Source: JAJXWB01 sp046349215
Lineage (GTDB): Bacteria; Pseudomonadota; Alphaproteobacteria; Rhizobiales; Beijerinckiaceae
Reading direction: 5' to 3'
NCBI GenBank assembly: GCA_046349215.1
Contig: JAXMCV010000001.1
Location: 744,001-808,000 of the forward strand
Length of the DNA stretch: 64,000 nucleotides
Positions 51,892 through 60,889 of this stretch are shown here, piece after piece. The number at the start of each line of letters is the position of its first letter. Positions within the stretch are counted from its first letter, which is position 1. A program made the translations under genes and the position numbers. The notes below the pieces were generated by a model. That model was not told the origin of the DNA and searched no databases. It saw only the letters and a list, made by a program, of their open reading frames with translations.

Positions 51892-52299
51892 GCAGGCGGC
51901 CGACGCCGATGCGGCCCGTCTTATCCACCCGGCGCTTAGCGCCATGGCCCCCGGATCATGGCCGGGCATAGCCGTCGAATACGGCGTCGCGCGCCTGTTG
52001 TCCCGAGCATCCACGCCTTCGCAACGACCGCTATCGACCGGTCGCCGTCGTTGCGAGCGAAGCGAAGCAATCCAGCTACGGGCCTGTCCGCATGGATGGA
52101 TTGCTTCGTCGCTGCGCTCCTCGCAATGACGGGGAACCGCCCAATCCTCCCCTCCCCACAGCCCGCAAATGCGGCGGGGGAGCCCGCCCCCACCCATCCC
52201 TTCGTCCCCGTGGCGCCGCACAATCGGCCGGGCTATAATCCCTGAGAGATTTCCGGCGCCTGAGCGCCCCTCCCGGACCGGACGCGAGAGCCTTATCCG
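51892..52299. other. Intergenic region between the cyclase gene and mutB
   Basis: About 408 bp without a supported gene. It holds REP-like copy 2 at 52047-52130. The mutB promoter is expected at 52140-52295; no convincing -35/-10 pair is visible. Confidence 0.45.
52047..52130 (+). repeat. REP-like palindromic element, copy 2
   Basis: The left arm GTCGTTGCGAGCGAAGCGAA and right arm GCTGCGCTCCTCGCAATGAC form a long imperfect inverted repeat around a variable centre of about 20 bp. Nearly identical in its arms to copy 1 at 40485-40567 and in the same orientation. Confidence 0.82.
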
Positions 52300-54468
52300 A
52301 TGACCAGCATCCCCAATTTCGCCGATGTCGCCTTCAAGGCTGCCGCCGCCCCCTCCCCGGCCGCCCCCGCCAACGATTCAAAGCCCTGGATGACGCCCGA
52401 GGGCATTCCCGTAAAACCGTCCTACGGCCCGGCCGACATTGCGGAACTCGCCTACATCCATTCCTATCCGGGCGCGGCGCCCTATCTGCGCGGCCCCTAC
52501 CCCACCATGTACGTCAACCAGCCCTGGACCGTGCGCCAGTATGCGGGCTTCTCGACGGCCGAGGATTCCAACGCCTTCTACCGGCGCAACCTCGCCGCCG
52601 GGCAGAAGGGCCTGTCGGTCGCCTTCGATCTGGCCACCCATCGCGGCTACGATTCCGACCATCCGCGCGTTTCGGGCGACGTCGGCATGGCGGGCGTCGC
52701 CATCGATTCCATCTACGACATGCGCACCCTGTTTTCCGGCATTCCGCTCGACCAGATGAGCGTGTCGATGACCATGAACGGCGCCGTGCTGCCGGTGCTG
52801 GCGCTCTATATCGTGGCGGCCGAGGAACAGGGCGTTTCGCCGGACAAGCTGTCGGGGACCATCCAGAACGACATTCTCAAGGAGTTCATGGTCCGCAACA
52901 CCTACATCTATCCGCCGCAGCCCTCGATGCGGATCATTTCCGACATTTTCAGCTTCACTTCGAAGCACATGCCGAAGTTCAACTCGATCTCGATCTCCGG
53001 CTACCACATGCAGGAAGCCGGCGCGACGCAGGATCTGGAACTCGCCTACACGCTCGCCGACGGCGTCGAATATCTGCGCGCCGGCATCGGGGCGGGGCTG
53101 ACGGTGGACCAGTTCGCGCCGCGCCTGTCCTTCTTCTGGGCGATCGGCATGAATTTCTTCATGGAGGTCGCAAAGCTGCGCGCCGCCCGCCTGATCTGGG
53201 CGAAGCTCGTCAAGGATTTCGGCCCGAAGTCGGAAAAGAGCCTGCCCTTGCGCACGCATTCGCAGACATCGGGCTGGTCGCTCACCGCGCAGGACGTCTA
53301 CAACAATGTCGTGCGCACCTGCATCGAGGCGATGGCGGCGACGCAGGGGCACACGCAATCGCTGCACACCAATGCGCTGGACGAGGCTTTGGCGCTGCCG
53401 ACCGATTTTTCGGCGCGCATCGCCCGCAACACGCAGCTCTTCCTGCAGCAGGAATCCGGCACGACGCGCATCATCGACCCGTGGGGCGGCTCTTACTATG
53501 TGGAGCGGCTGACGGCGGAACTCGCCAAGAAGGCCTGGGGCCATATCCAGGAGATCGAGAAGCTCGGCGGCATGGCGAAGGCGATCGACGCCGGCATTCC
53601 CAAGCTGCGCATCGAGGAGGCCGCCGCCAAGACGCAGGCGCGCATCGACAGCGGCGCGCAGACGGTCGTCGGCGTCAACAAGTTCAAGCCGGTCAACGAT
53701 CCGCCGATCGACGTGCTGAAGGTCGACAATTCCGCCGTGCGCGCGCAGCAGATCGAGAAACTGAAGCGGCTGCGCGCCGAGCGCGACGAGGGCAAGTGCC
53801 AGGCGGCGCTGGCGGCGCTGACTCTCGGCGCGAAGGGCGACGGCAATCTGCTGGCTTTGGCGATCGACGCGGCCCGCGCGATGGCGACGGTGGGCGAGAT
53901 TTCCGATGCGCTGGAAAAGGTGTTCGGGCGCCACAGGGCCGAGATCAAGTCGATTTCCGGCGTGTACAAGAGGGAGGCCGGCGTGAATTCCGCAGCCGTC
54001 GCGCGCGTGCAGAAGATGGTGGAGGCGTTCGAGGAATCCGACGGCCGCCGTCCGCGTATCCTCGTTGCAAAAGTCGGACAGGACGGACACGACCGTGGAC
54101 AGAAGGTCATTGCGTCCGCCTTCGCCGATCTGGGCTTCGACGTGGACATCGGGCCGCTGTTCGCCACGCCCGGCGAAGCGGCGCGCCAAGCCGTTGAGAA
54201 CGATGTGCATATCGTCGGCATTTCGTCGCTGGCGGCGGGCCATCTGACGCTGGTGCCGGAGCTGCGCGCCGCGCTCGAGCAGGAGGGCCGCCCGGACATC
54301 ATGATCGTAGTAGGAGGCGTAATTCCGCCGCAGGATTTCGAAGCCGTCCGCGCCGCCGGCGCCTCGGCGATCTTCCCGCCCGGCACCGTGATCGCGGACG
54401 CCGCCGCCGACCTGATCGGCGAACTCAACAGGCGCCTTGGTTACGCCAAGAAAGACGCGGCTGAATAG
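52300..54468 (+). CDS. mutB: Methylmalonyl-CoA mutase large (alpha) subunit
   Basis: Catalytic subunit of the adenosylcobalamin-dependent mutase. 722 residues. The substrate TIM barrel contains GLSVAFDLATHRGYDSDHPR, MTMNGAVLPVLALYIVAAEEQG, NTYIYPPQPSMRII and HTNALDEALALPTDFSARIARNTQ; the C-terminal cobalamin domain has the DxHxxG motif with Asp595-Gly-His597. In this order of bacteria the enzyme serves propionyl-CoA breakdown or the ethylmalonyl-CoA pathway. mutA is about 7.9 kb upstream and meaB about 5.4 kb downstream on the other strand. Confidence 0.96.
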   Translation: MTSIPNFADVAFKAAAAPSPAAPANDSKPWMTPEGIPVKPSYGPADIAELAYIHSYPGAAPYLRGPYPTMYVNQPWTVRQYAGFSTAEDSNAFYRRNLAAGQKGLSVAFDLATHRGYDSDHPRVSGDVGMAGVAIDSIYDMRTLFSGIPLDQMSVSMTMNGAVLPVLALYIVAAEEQGVSPDKLSGTIQNDILKEFMVRNTYIYPPQPSMRIISDIFSFTSKHMPKFNSISISGYHMQEAGATQDLELAYTLADGVEYLRAGIGAGLTVDQFAPRLSFFWAIGMNFFMEVAKLRAARLIWAKLVKDFGPKSEKSLPLRTHSQTSGWSLTAQDVYNNVVRTCIEAMAATQGHTQSLHTNALDEALALPTDFSARIARNTQLFLQQESGTTRIIDPWGGSYYVERLTAELAKKAWGHIQEIEKLGGMAKAIDAGIPKLRIEEAAAKTQARIDSGAQTVVGVNKFKPVNDPPIDVLKVDNSAVRAQQIEKLKRLRAERDEGKCQAALAALTLGAKGDGNLLALAIDAARAMATVGEISDALEKVFGRHRAEIKSISGVYKREAGVNSAAVARVQKMVEAFEESDGRRPRILVAKVGQDGHDRGQKVIASAFADLGFDVDIGPLFATPGEAARQAVENDVHIVGISSLAAGHLTLVPELRAALEQEGRPDIMIVVGGVIPPQDFEAVRAAGASAIFPPGTVIADAAADLIGELNRRLGYAKKDAAE

Positions 54469-54496
54469 CGACAAGGATTTCGGGAGAAGAAGCCAT

Positions 54497-54844
54497 ATGA
54501 AGAAATCGATTTTGGCCGGAGCAATTCTGGGCGGCGCATTTTTCGCCGCGCCTTCCGCGCAGGCCTACACTGCGCAATCCATGTGTCCGCAATGGTCGCA
54601 GAGCGGACCTATCATCAGGGCCATCTGCTACAGCGGGCACAATTACGATCTTACGCCGGCCTACATCGACCTGCGCACCTGTGCGCCCGGCGCAGACGTC
54701 GGCAATCTGTTCGGCAAGCTCGTCTGCGTGAACCCACAGAATTACGGCTATCCACCACCCGGTCCCGGCTACGGTTACGGACCGCGCCCATACTATCCCG
54801 GACCTGGCTGGCACAATCGCCCGCGTGGGCCGAACTGGGATTGA
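54497..54844 (+). CDS. Small secreted Pro/Gly/Tyr-rich protein
   Basis: A 115-residue exported protein. The signal peptide (MKKSILAGAILGGAFFAAPSAQA) precedes a domain with four Cys (SMCPQW, RAICYSG, LRTCAPG, LVCVNPQ) and a tail rich in Pro, Gly and Tyr (GYPPPGPGYGYGPRPYYPGPG). ATG 54497 has GGGAG about 10 nt upstream. The lytic transglycosylase follows 10 bp after its stop, so the two may form an operon acting on the envelope. Function unknown. Confidence 0.72.
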   Translation: MKKSILAGAILGGAFFAAPSAQAYTAQSMCPQWSQSGPIIRAICYSGHNYDLTPAYIDLRTCAPGADVGNLFGKLVCVNPQNYGYPPPGPGYGYGPRPYYPGPGWHNRPRGPNWD

Positions 54845-54854
54845 GCGGCAGGCA

Positions 54855-55532
54855 ATGAAACGCGTTCTCGCCACCGCTTGCGCCTTTGCATTCGCAGCTT
54901 CCGTCGCCTCGGCCGCGCCGGAGGATCACGGCCGAGAGCGTTATCGAAAGACGATCGAGAAGCTCTCGCGCGCCCATGGCGTGCCGGAGGCACTGATCCA
55001 TCGCGTGATCATGCGCGAGAGCAAGTATGCGCCGCACCTGACCAATCACGGTCATTACGGACTCATGCAGATCAAGCTCGATACTGCGAAAGGCATGGGC
55101 TACGGCGGCGGCGCCAAGGGCCTGCTGGACGGCGAGACCAACCTCACCTACGCCATTCCCTATCTCGCCAATGCATGGCTCGCGGCCGACCATGACGAAA
55201 ACCGCGCGGTGCAACTCTATGCGGGGGGCTACTATTACGTCGCCAAGCGCAAGGGATTGATCGGCAAGCTGCGCACGGCGAAATCAGAGCCGCTGCAGGA
55301 AACAGCGCTCGTGGCCTACGCGGAACAACCTCAACCTGAATCGCAGCAGCAGGCATCCAATCCTTTTGCCGCATTGTTCGGCGGCGCCCAACAGGCGCCG
55401 TCCCAGCAGGTGGCGGCGCAACAGGTCGCGACAGCGGACGGCGACCTAGTCGAAGACTGGGCGCTCGAAGGCGAAGAACTCGTTGTGTTCGAACGCGCGC
55501 CCTTGCCGCCCAAGCGACCGCGCAAACTCTGA
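54855..55532 (+). CDS. Lytic transglycosylase domain protein (SLT)
   Basis: A 225-residue exported muramidase-like lytic transglycosylase. The signal peptide ends near ASAAP (residue 20). The SLT domain has the catalytic Glu55 in HRVIMRESKYAP, then HYGLMQIKLDTAKGMGY and NLTYAIPYLANAW, the standard goose-lysozyme-like motifs. The C-terminal 80 residues are Gln/Ala-rich and disordered (QQASNPFAALFGGAQQAPSQ). ATG 54855 chosen over an upstream in-frame start because it gives a normal signal peptide. Confidence 0.9.
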   Translation: MKRVLATACAFAFAASVASAAPEDHGRERYRKTIEKLSRAHGVPEALIHRVIMRESKYAPHLTNHGHYGLMQIKLDTAKGMGYGGGAKGLLDGETNLTYAIPYLANAWLAADHDENRAVQLYAGGYYYVAKRKGLIGKLRTAKSEPLQETALVAYAEQPQPESQQQASNPFAALFGGAQQAPSQQVAAQQVATADGDLVEDWALEGEELVVFERAPLPPKRPRKL

Positions 55533-55545
55533 GCCTTTTGCGAAA

Positions 55546-56751
55546 TTATTGCTTCGGCGGCGGCAGGGCCTCGCCGACGATCGGCGCGTTTGCGCCTGAC
55601 GCGGTCGACTGTGACGCGGCGGAAGCAACCGGCATGGCGCCGGCGTCGATCACCGCCTGCACATTGGCGTCGGATTCGCGCTTTTTTGTCAGCGTAGCGC
55701 CGATCTGGCGTACGGCTTCAGGCGCATTCGCGTAAGTGTCGTGGCCGATCCAACCCGACCCGAACATCGACAGGTCGTAGACGCGCACGCCCATGGCATC
55801 GATCGCCGCGGCGTCCTTCGGATTTGACGGATCCATGGCGCCGAGGCGCGGACGCGAGCCGGCGATGCGGCTCGACAGGGACAGGGCGCGATCGTCGCGC
55901 GAAACGAATACCGAGACGTGCGAAGGATCGAGGCGGGCGATCTGCTGCTTGAAGACGGAGAGATCGATGTCGGGAGCGGCGAGCATCACCGAACCGAGGC
56001 GGCCATCCAGATCCGGGCGGCCGGCGATGGCGTTTTCGCGCAAGGCCTCCATCGTCAGCCAGGAACCCATGGAATGGGCGAGCACATGCACGCGACCGAC
56101 GCCTGGAACCTGCGACGATTCGAAGATCAGGCGTTGCAGGGCGTCGCGCGAGGCGGTGGCGGATTCCTTGTCGGACTCGTAAGCGAACAACTCGCCCTTC
56201 GAGGGCCAGGTAAACAGGATCGGCACGCCAGTGAAGCCGCCGTCGGCGACAATCTGCGCCAGACGGAAGCGCGCTTCCTCCAGGCTGGTGTTGAAGCCGT
56301 GAACGTAGATCAGGATGTCGCGGCTGTTGCCGATGCGGCCCGAAATGTGCGACGCGAGTTCCGCGCGAAACGCGTCGGGGTCCAGCGTACGACGCCGGAT
56401 GACCACAAAATCCTTCTGCGGATTGGGCGAGCCGAAACGCGGCGTCTCGATCTCGCCGGGCTTGTGACCGGGCGGGACTGAAACCGTCTGCAACGCGAAG
56501 GTCGCGGAGCCGTCGGCTGGCTCGCCGCCCTTCTTGTGCGTCGAGGCGACGAACATCGGCACCTGCTGGGCTTCGCCCTTTGGGCCGGAAAAGTAGCTAC
56601 CGACCGAGCCGACGCGATCGGAAATAGCCGAGTAGGACGACGCGCCGCCGCAGCCGGCGAGCGCGAGGGAGAGAACGGCGAGCCCCGCAAATGCAGAAAG
56701 GCGAAGGGTCAGGCGGCGGTCTTTCGCCGGCGCCAGGGGCGGGACACTCAC
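55546..56751 (-). CDS. Lipoprotein alpha/beta hydrolase (DUF900)
   Basis: A 401-residue lipoprotein hydrolase. A lipobox is present (LALAGC, Cys33 from the GTG start at 56751). The hydrolase core has ILIYVHGFNTSLEEARFR, ILFTWPSKGELFAYESDKES and the nucleophile in HVLAHSMGSWLTMEALRE, then APDIDLSVF, the typical DUF900 plan. The GTG start has GAGGAAA close upstream; the frame is open to 56790. Convergent with the lytic transglycosylase. Substrate unknown. Confidence 0.88.
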   Translation of the reverse strand: MSVPPLAPAKDRRLTLRLSAFAGLAVLSLALAGCGGASSYSAISDRVGSVGSYFSGPKGEAQQVPMFVASTHKKGGEPADGSATFALQTVSVPPGHKPGEIETPRFGSPNPQKDFVVIRRRTLDPDAFRAELASHISGRIGNSRDILIYVHGFNTSLEEARFRLAQIVADGGFTGVPILFTWPSKGELFAYESDKESATASRDALQRLIFESSQVPGVGRVHVLAHSMGSWLTMEALRENAIAGRPDLDGRLGSVMLAAPDIDLSVFKQQIARLDPSHVSVFVSRDDRALSLSSRIAGSRPRLGAMDPSNPKDAAAIDAMGVRVYDLSMFGSGWIGHDTYANAPEAVRQIGATLTKKRESDANVQAVIDAGAMPVASAASQSTASGANAPIVGEALPPPKQ

Positions 56752-56939
56752 GAACTTTCCTCTGCTGGACGCGGCGGGGAACCGGCTCAATTAGGATCAG
56801 GATTGTTGAGAGACCGTTAACCTCTCGCACGTGCGAAGACCATGCTGGGTAAAACCGGCGATATTGCGGCCGGGCGCGGGTACGGGCTTGAAGCCGGGCG
56901 CGCCGGAAAGCAAAGTCCGCAGGTAATCCGGAAGGCACC

Positions 56940-58340
56940 ATGACCGATCTTCTCGACCTGTCCGCCCGCGCCTGCTTCGACATGTTCGCCAGGAAGAAGG
57001 CCAGTCCTGTCGACTTGCTGGAGGCGGTGTTGGCGCGAATCGACAAGGTCGAGCCTCTGGTCAACGCCTTCGCGCTTGTCGACCGCCCCGGGGCCCGGAA
57101 GGCGGCGGAGGCTAGCGCCGCCCGCCACGCAAAGGGCGAGCCGGTCGGCCCGGCTGACGGTTTGATCGCGACGATCAAGGACAACGTGCTGGTGCGCGAC
57201 CTGCCGAACCGACGTGGCACGAAGACGAGTTCCGATGCGCCGGCGACCGAGGACGCGCCGGCCACCGCCCGGATGCGGGAAGCCGGCGCAATTATCGTCG
57301 GCAAGACGACGTTGCCCGAAATCGGCTGGAAGGGGCTCGGCGACAGCCCTGTCTACGGGATCACGCGGAACCCGTGGAAGACTGGCCACACGACAGGCGG
57401 TTCATCGGCCGGCGCGGCCGCAGCTGCCGCGCTCGCCCTGGGGCATTTCCATCTCGGCACGGACGGCCTGGGGTCGATCCGCATACCTGCCGCCTTCACC
57501 GGTGTGTTCGGCCTCAAGCCGAGCTTCGGCCGCGTGCCGGCCTATCCGCTATCCACCATGAGCGTGCTCGCGCATCTGGGACCGCTGACACGGCGCGTCG
57601 AGGACGCAGCCATCATGCTCTCGCTGATCGGGCGACCGGACGCGCGCGACAACACGGCCTGGAACACGATCTGCCCCGACTATACCCAGGAACTGAACAT
57701 CGGCGTCCGGCGTCGGCGGATCGCCTATTCGCCGCGGCTCGGCTACGTCGACTGCGTCGATCCGGACGTGGCCGCGGCGGTCGAGAAGGCGGCGAGGGTG
57801 TTCGAGGAACTCGGCGCGACCGTCGAGGAGGTCGATCCGCCGATCAGCGATCCGCGCGCGATCACCGATGTCCTTTGGCACACAGGCGCCGCGGTCGCTA
57901 TGAAGAATGTCGGCAGCGCCGAACGCGCGCTGCTCGATCCGGGTCTGCTGCCTGAAGTCGACTCGGGCCGCGCCCTTTCGGCCGTCGCCTATCTCGAAGC
58001 ATTTCTGGCGCGCCAGACCCTGGCTCACAGGATGGCGATCTTCCACGAAACCTACGACCTTCTCATCACGCCGCAAATGCCGACCGGCGCAATTCCGGTC
58101 GGCGCCGACGTGCCGCCGGGCAGCAATTTCAAGCATTGGGTAGAGTGGTCGCCTTTCAGCTACCCGTTCAATGTTACACAGCAACCCGCAGCCAGCGTTC
58201 CCTGCGGCTTCACGCACGACGGCCTTCCGATCGGATTGCAGATCGTCGGCCCGATGCGTGGCGATCTGGATGTGTTGCAGGCCGCATTCGCTTTCGAACA
58301 GGCCCGGCCTTTCGCGACGATCGACGCTCCGCGAGCCTGA
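56940..58340 (+). CDS. Amidase signature family protein
   Basis: A 466-residue cytoplasmic amidase. The Ser-cisSer-Lys triad is complete: Lys80 in GLIATIKDNV, Ser155 in TGGSSAGAAAAAALALG and Ser179 in LGTDGLGSIRIPAAFTGVFGLKPSFG. The nucleophile region reads GTDGLGS where most members have GTDxGGS. The enzyme should hydrolyse a carboxamide; the substrate is unknown and it could be mis-assumed as GatA, but no gatBC is near. Followed by a small membrane protein after 1 bp. Confidence 0.92.
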   Translation: MTDLLDLSARACFDMFARKKASPVDLLEAVLARIDKVEPLVNAFALVDRPGARKAAEASAARHAKGEPVGPADGLIATIKDNVLVRDLPNRRGTKTSSDAPATEDAPATARMREAGAIIVGKTTLPEIGWKGLGDSPVYGITRNPWKTGHTTGGSSAGAAAAAALALGHFHLGTDGLGSIRIPAAFTGVFGLKPSFGRVPAYPLSTMSVLAHLGPLTRRVEDAAIMLSLIGRPDARDNTAWNTICPDYTQELNIGVRRRRIAYSPRLGYVDCVDPDVAAAVEKAARVFEELGATVEEVDPPISDPRAITDVLWHTGAAVAMKNVGSAERALLDPGLLPEVDSGRALSAVAYLEAFLARQTLAHRMAIFHETYDLLITPQMPTGAIPVGADVPPGSNFKHWVEWSPFSYPFNVTQQPAASVPCGFTHDGLPIGLQIVGPMRGDLDVLQAAFAFEQARPFATIDAPRA

Positions 58341-58341
58341 G

Positions 58342-58557
58342 ATGAGCGCCCCAGACGATATCGACTACTCGCATCGTCGCGTGGTCAATCTCGTCGGCGC
58401 GATCGCCCTGCTTGTTCTGGCGATCATCGTCGTCGTCGTGATGAACATGCTCGACAATCAGCGCAAGACGCAACGCTGCGTAGATTCCGGCCGCCGGGAT
58501 TGCTTTGTCGTACCGACGCCGCCGGTCGCGCAAGGCGTCGAGCGCCGCGCAAACTGA
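58342..58557 (+). CDS. Small single-pass membrane protein
   Basis: A 71-residue protein: MSAPDDIDYSHRRVVNLVGA, one hydrophobic helix (AIALLVLAIIVVVVMNML) and a short polar tail with a Cys pair (RCVDSGRRDC). It begins one base after the amidase stop and ends immediately before the convergent terC stop. Function unknown. Confidence 0.65.
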   Translation: MSAPDDIDYSHRRVVNLVGAIALLVLAIIVVVVMNMLDNQRKTQRCVDSGRRDCFVVPTPPVAQGVERRAN

Positions 58558-59238
58558 TCAGGCCTTGCGGCGTTTGGCCAGCAATGTGAGCGCGCCGCCG
58601 ATCGCCAGGACCACAATCATGCCGGCTATTGCCGCCAATATGTCCGGCGGGTCGCCGTGGCGGTCGAGCCAGTCTGCAACCACCGGGTCGGCCACGATCA
58701 TCTCGCCAGCGACCCATCCCAGCAGCGCCGCGCCTGCCCAGATGAGGATCGGAAACCGGTCGATAACGCGCATCAATGCGCCAGCGCCGAACACGACAAG
58801 CGGAATGGACAGGAGGAGCCCGAATATGATGAGGCGCATGTCGCCGTGCGCCACGCCGAGAATGGCGAGCACATTGTCGAGCGACATGACGCCGTCGGCG
58901 ATGACGATCGTGGTGACGGCGCCCCACAGGTTGGGCTGCGACTTGACTTCAGCGTGCTCGCTCTCATCGGTTACGAGCTTGACGGCTATGCCGAGCAGCA
59001 GAATTCCGCCGATCAGCTTGATGTAGGGAAATTTCAGAAGCTGATCGACAATGACGGTGAACAGGACACGCAGTGCGACCGCCGCCGCGGCGCCCAGCGC
59101 CACGCCGATCTTCTTCTGCCTCTCCGGCAGATCGCGGCAGGCCATGGCGATGACAACTGCATTGTCGCCAGACAGAAGCAGGTCGAGCCACGAAATCTGC
59201 AACAACTGGAACAGGAAATAGGCAGGCGAGTCCGTCAT
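58558..59238 (-). CDS. TerC family membrane protein (YjbE-like)
   Basis: A 226-residue polytopic inner-membrane protein. The TerC motifs LLLSGDNAVVIAMACRDLP and VIADGVMSLDNVLAI carry the conserved acidic residues (GDNA, SLDN) in helices. YjbE-type TerC proteins are implicated in Mn2+ export or metal resistance. No yybP-ykoY riboswitch is visible upstream; instead the gene overlaps the pyroglutamyl peptidase stop by 4 bp and appears to be the last gene of a meaB-led operon. Confidence 0.9.
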   Translation of the reverse strand: MTDSPAYFLFQLLQISWLDLLLSGDNAVVIAMACRDLPERQKKIGVALGAAAAVALRVLFTVIVDQLLKFPYIKLIGGILLLGIAVKLVTDESEHAEVKSQPNLWGAVTTIVIADGVMSLDNVLAILGVAHGDMRLIIFGLLLSIPLVVFGAGALMRVIDRFPILIWAGAALLGWVAGEMIVADPVVADWLDRHGDPPDILAAIAGMIVVLAIGGALTLLAKRRKA

Positions 59239-59843
59239 TTCGCGTCCGGGTTGAAAGGCGTTCTAAGGGCGACGCGCGTGGCGCCGGGGAGGATACGGGC
59301 GAGAGCGGCTGCCATTCTGGCCGGGGGAAGACGGCGTTTCTCGGGCACGTGGATGAATATGGCGGGCGAACGCGAATCTTCCAGCGACCTCCACAAGGTC
59401 GCGTTGCAGACATAGTCGCCGGCGTCGACCGAAAGTCCAGCGTCGATGCGCGCGCGGCGCAAAGCCGCGCACAATCGCGCGGCATTCCACGTGGACAGCC
59501 GCGCCGGCGCGCGCGCCGCGCAGACATGAGACGGCGCATGGCGCCCGAGCGAATCAGGCTTCAGCGTCGTAACGCGGTTGCGGGCGCGGGTCTCGACGCT
59601 GACGCGCCGCCTGCGGGCCGCAAGGCCGAGATGCACGATAGCATCCGGCCGTTCGCGCGCCACGACGGCATCGAGATATTGCGCGATGTCGTGAGCCACC
59701 GGCAGGGTCGCGGTGGCCAGCCGAATGCCGGCGCGTCTGAAGGCCCCGCGCCCGTCGCGCGCGAGCAGGCTCAGCGCCTGCTCGCTCGGGTTGCGCGGCG
59801 CGCCAGGAAAGGCGCCGAAAGCGGTGACAAGCAGGGTGGGCAT
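59235..59843 (-). CDS. Pyroglutamyl peptidase I-like cysteine peptidase (C15)
   Basis: A 202-residue cytoplasmic peptidase that removes N-terminal pyroglutamate from peptides. The three catalytic residues are present: Glu84 in VSVETRARN, Cys146 in GDYVCNATLW and His165 in AIFIHVPEKR. The N terminus TLLVTAFGAFPGAPRNPSEQAL is the family start. Its length matches C15 peptidases. It starts 1 bp after the meaB stop and overlaps terC by 4 bp. Confidence 0.9.
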   Translation of the reverse strand: MPTLLVTAFGAFPGAPRNPSEQALSLLARDGRGAFRRAGIRLATATLPVAHDIAQYLDAVVARERPDAIVHLGLAARRRRVSVETRARNRVTTLKPDSLGRHAPSHVCAARAPARLSTWNAARLCAALRRARIDAGLSVDAGDYVCNATLWRSLEDSRSPAIFIHVPEKRRLPPARMAAALARILPGATRVALRTPFNPDAK

Positions 59844-59844
59844 G

Positions 59845-60846
59845 TCAGACGCCCAGCATGGCGGCGATTTCGTCGACGGCGAGCGTCGGCGCGAGCGCGC
59901 CTTCGGCGACCGCCGCCTCGAGCGCGGGCAACCGCTTGCGCACGGCAGGATCAGTGCGCAATTGCGACAATAGCCGTTCCTCCAGCATCGCCCACATCCA
60001 CTTGACCTGCTGGGCGCGCCGGCGCGCATCGAATTCGCCGGCCTTCGTCGTCTTGAGTCGATGATCTTCGATGCGCGCCCACATGTCGTCGAGACCTTCG
60101 TTCGCAAGACCGGAGACGAGCACTACAGGAGGCTTCCAGACCGAGGACGAGGGGGCGAGAATGTGGAGCGCTGCGAGATATTCGCTGGCGGCGGCCTCGG
60201 CGCGGATGCGGTTGGCGCCGTCAGACTTGTTGACGGCGATCATGTCCGCGAGTTCCAGCACGCCCTTCTTGATGCCCTGCAACTCATCGCCCGCGCCCGG
60301 TAGCATCAGCACGAGGAAGAAATCCGTCATGTCGGCGACGACTGTCTCTGACTGGCCGATTCCCACCGTCTCGACCAGCACGACATCGAAGCCCGCAGCC
60401 TCGCAGACAAGCATGGTTTCGCGCGTACGCGCCGCAACGCCGCCGAGCGTGCCCGAGGAAGGCGACGGACGGATGAAGGCGTTGCGGTCCGCCGAAAGTC
60501 GCGCCATTCGCGTCTTGTCGCCGAGAATCGAGCCTCCCGTGCGCGAGGAAGACGGATCGACGGCAAGCACTGCGACGCGGCGGCCGGCGGCCGTCAGATT
60601 CGAGCCGAGAGTATCGATGGTGGTGGATTTGCCTACTCCGGGCACGCCTGTCACGCCGACGCGGAGCGCCCGTCCTGTATGCGGCAGAAGTTTCTGCAGG
60701 AGCGCACCGGCCTGTGCGCGGTGGTCGGACCTGCGGCTCTCGATCAGCGTGATGGCGCGGGCGAGCGAAGCGCGATCGCCGGAAAGGACGCGCTCGGCCA
60801 GATCCTCGATCGAGGGCGGGGCGGCCCGCAGGGCGGCTTGTGTCAT
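59845..60846 (-). CDS. meaB: Methylmalonyl-CoA mutase-associated GTPase MeaB
   Basis: G-protein chaperone that gates cobalamin loading and protects methylmalonyl-CoA mutase from inactivation. About 333 residues. Walker A is GVTGVPGVGKST (66-75), then VAVLAVDPSSSRTGGSILGDKTRM, VLVETVGIGQSETVV and MIAVNKSDGANR (NKxD motif). The C-terminal helices (DARRRAQQVKWMWAMLEERLL) are the dimerisation arm. The start 60846 gives the normal N terminus. It lies downstream of mgtA (43 bp) and apart from mutAB, yet its substrate protein is surely encoded in this window. Confidence 0.95.
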   Translation of the reverse strand: MTQAALRAAPPSIEDLAERVLSGDRASLARAITLIESRRSDHRAQAGALLQKLLPHTGRALRVGVTGVPGVGKSTTIDTLGSNLTAAGRRVAVLAVDPSSSRTGGSILGDKTRMARLSADRNAFIRPSPSSGTLGGVAARTRETMLVCEAAGFDVVLVETVGIGQSETVVADMTDFFLVLMLPGAGDELQGIKKGVLELADMIAVNKSDGANRIRAEAAASEYLAALHILAPSSSVWKPPVVLVSGLANEGLDDMWARIEDHRLKTTKAGEFDARRRAQQVKWMWAMLEERLLSQLRTDPAVRKRLPALEAAVAEGALAPTLAVDEIAAMLGV

Positions 60847-60889
60847 AGGAGCCTTATAGCCTGTTGGCCGGGACCCGCGAAGGGCAGGC

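Noticed and set aside
58558..59238. yybP-ykoY manganese riboswitch for the TerC gene
   Set aside because: The gene overlaps the upstream peptidase by 4 bp, leaving no room for a leader.
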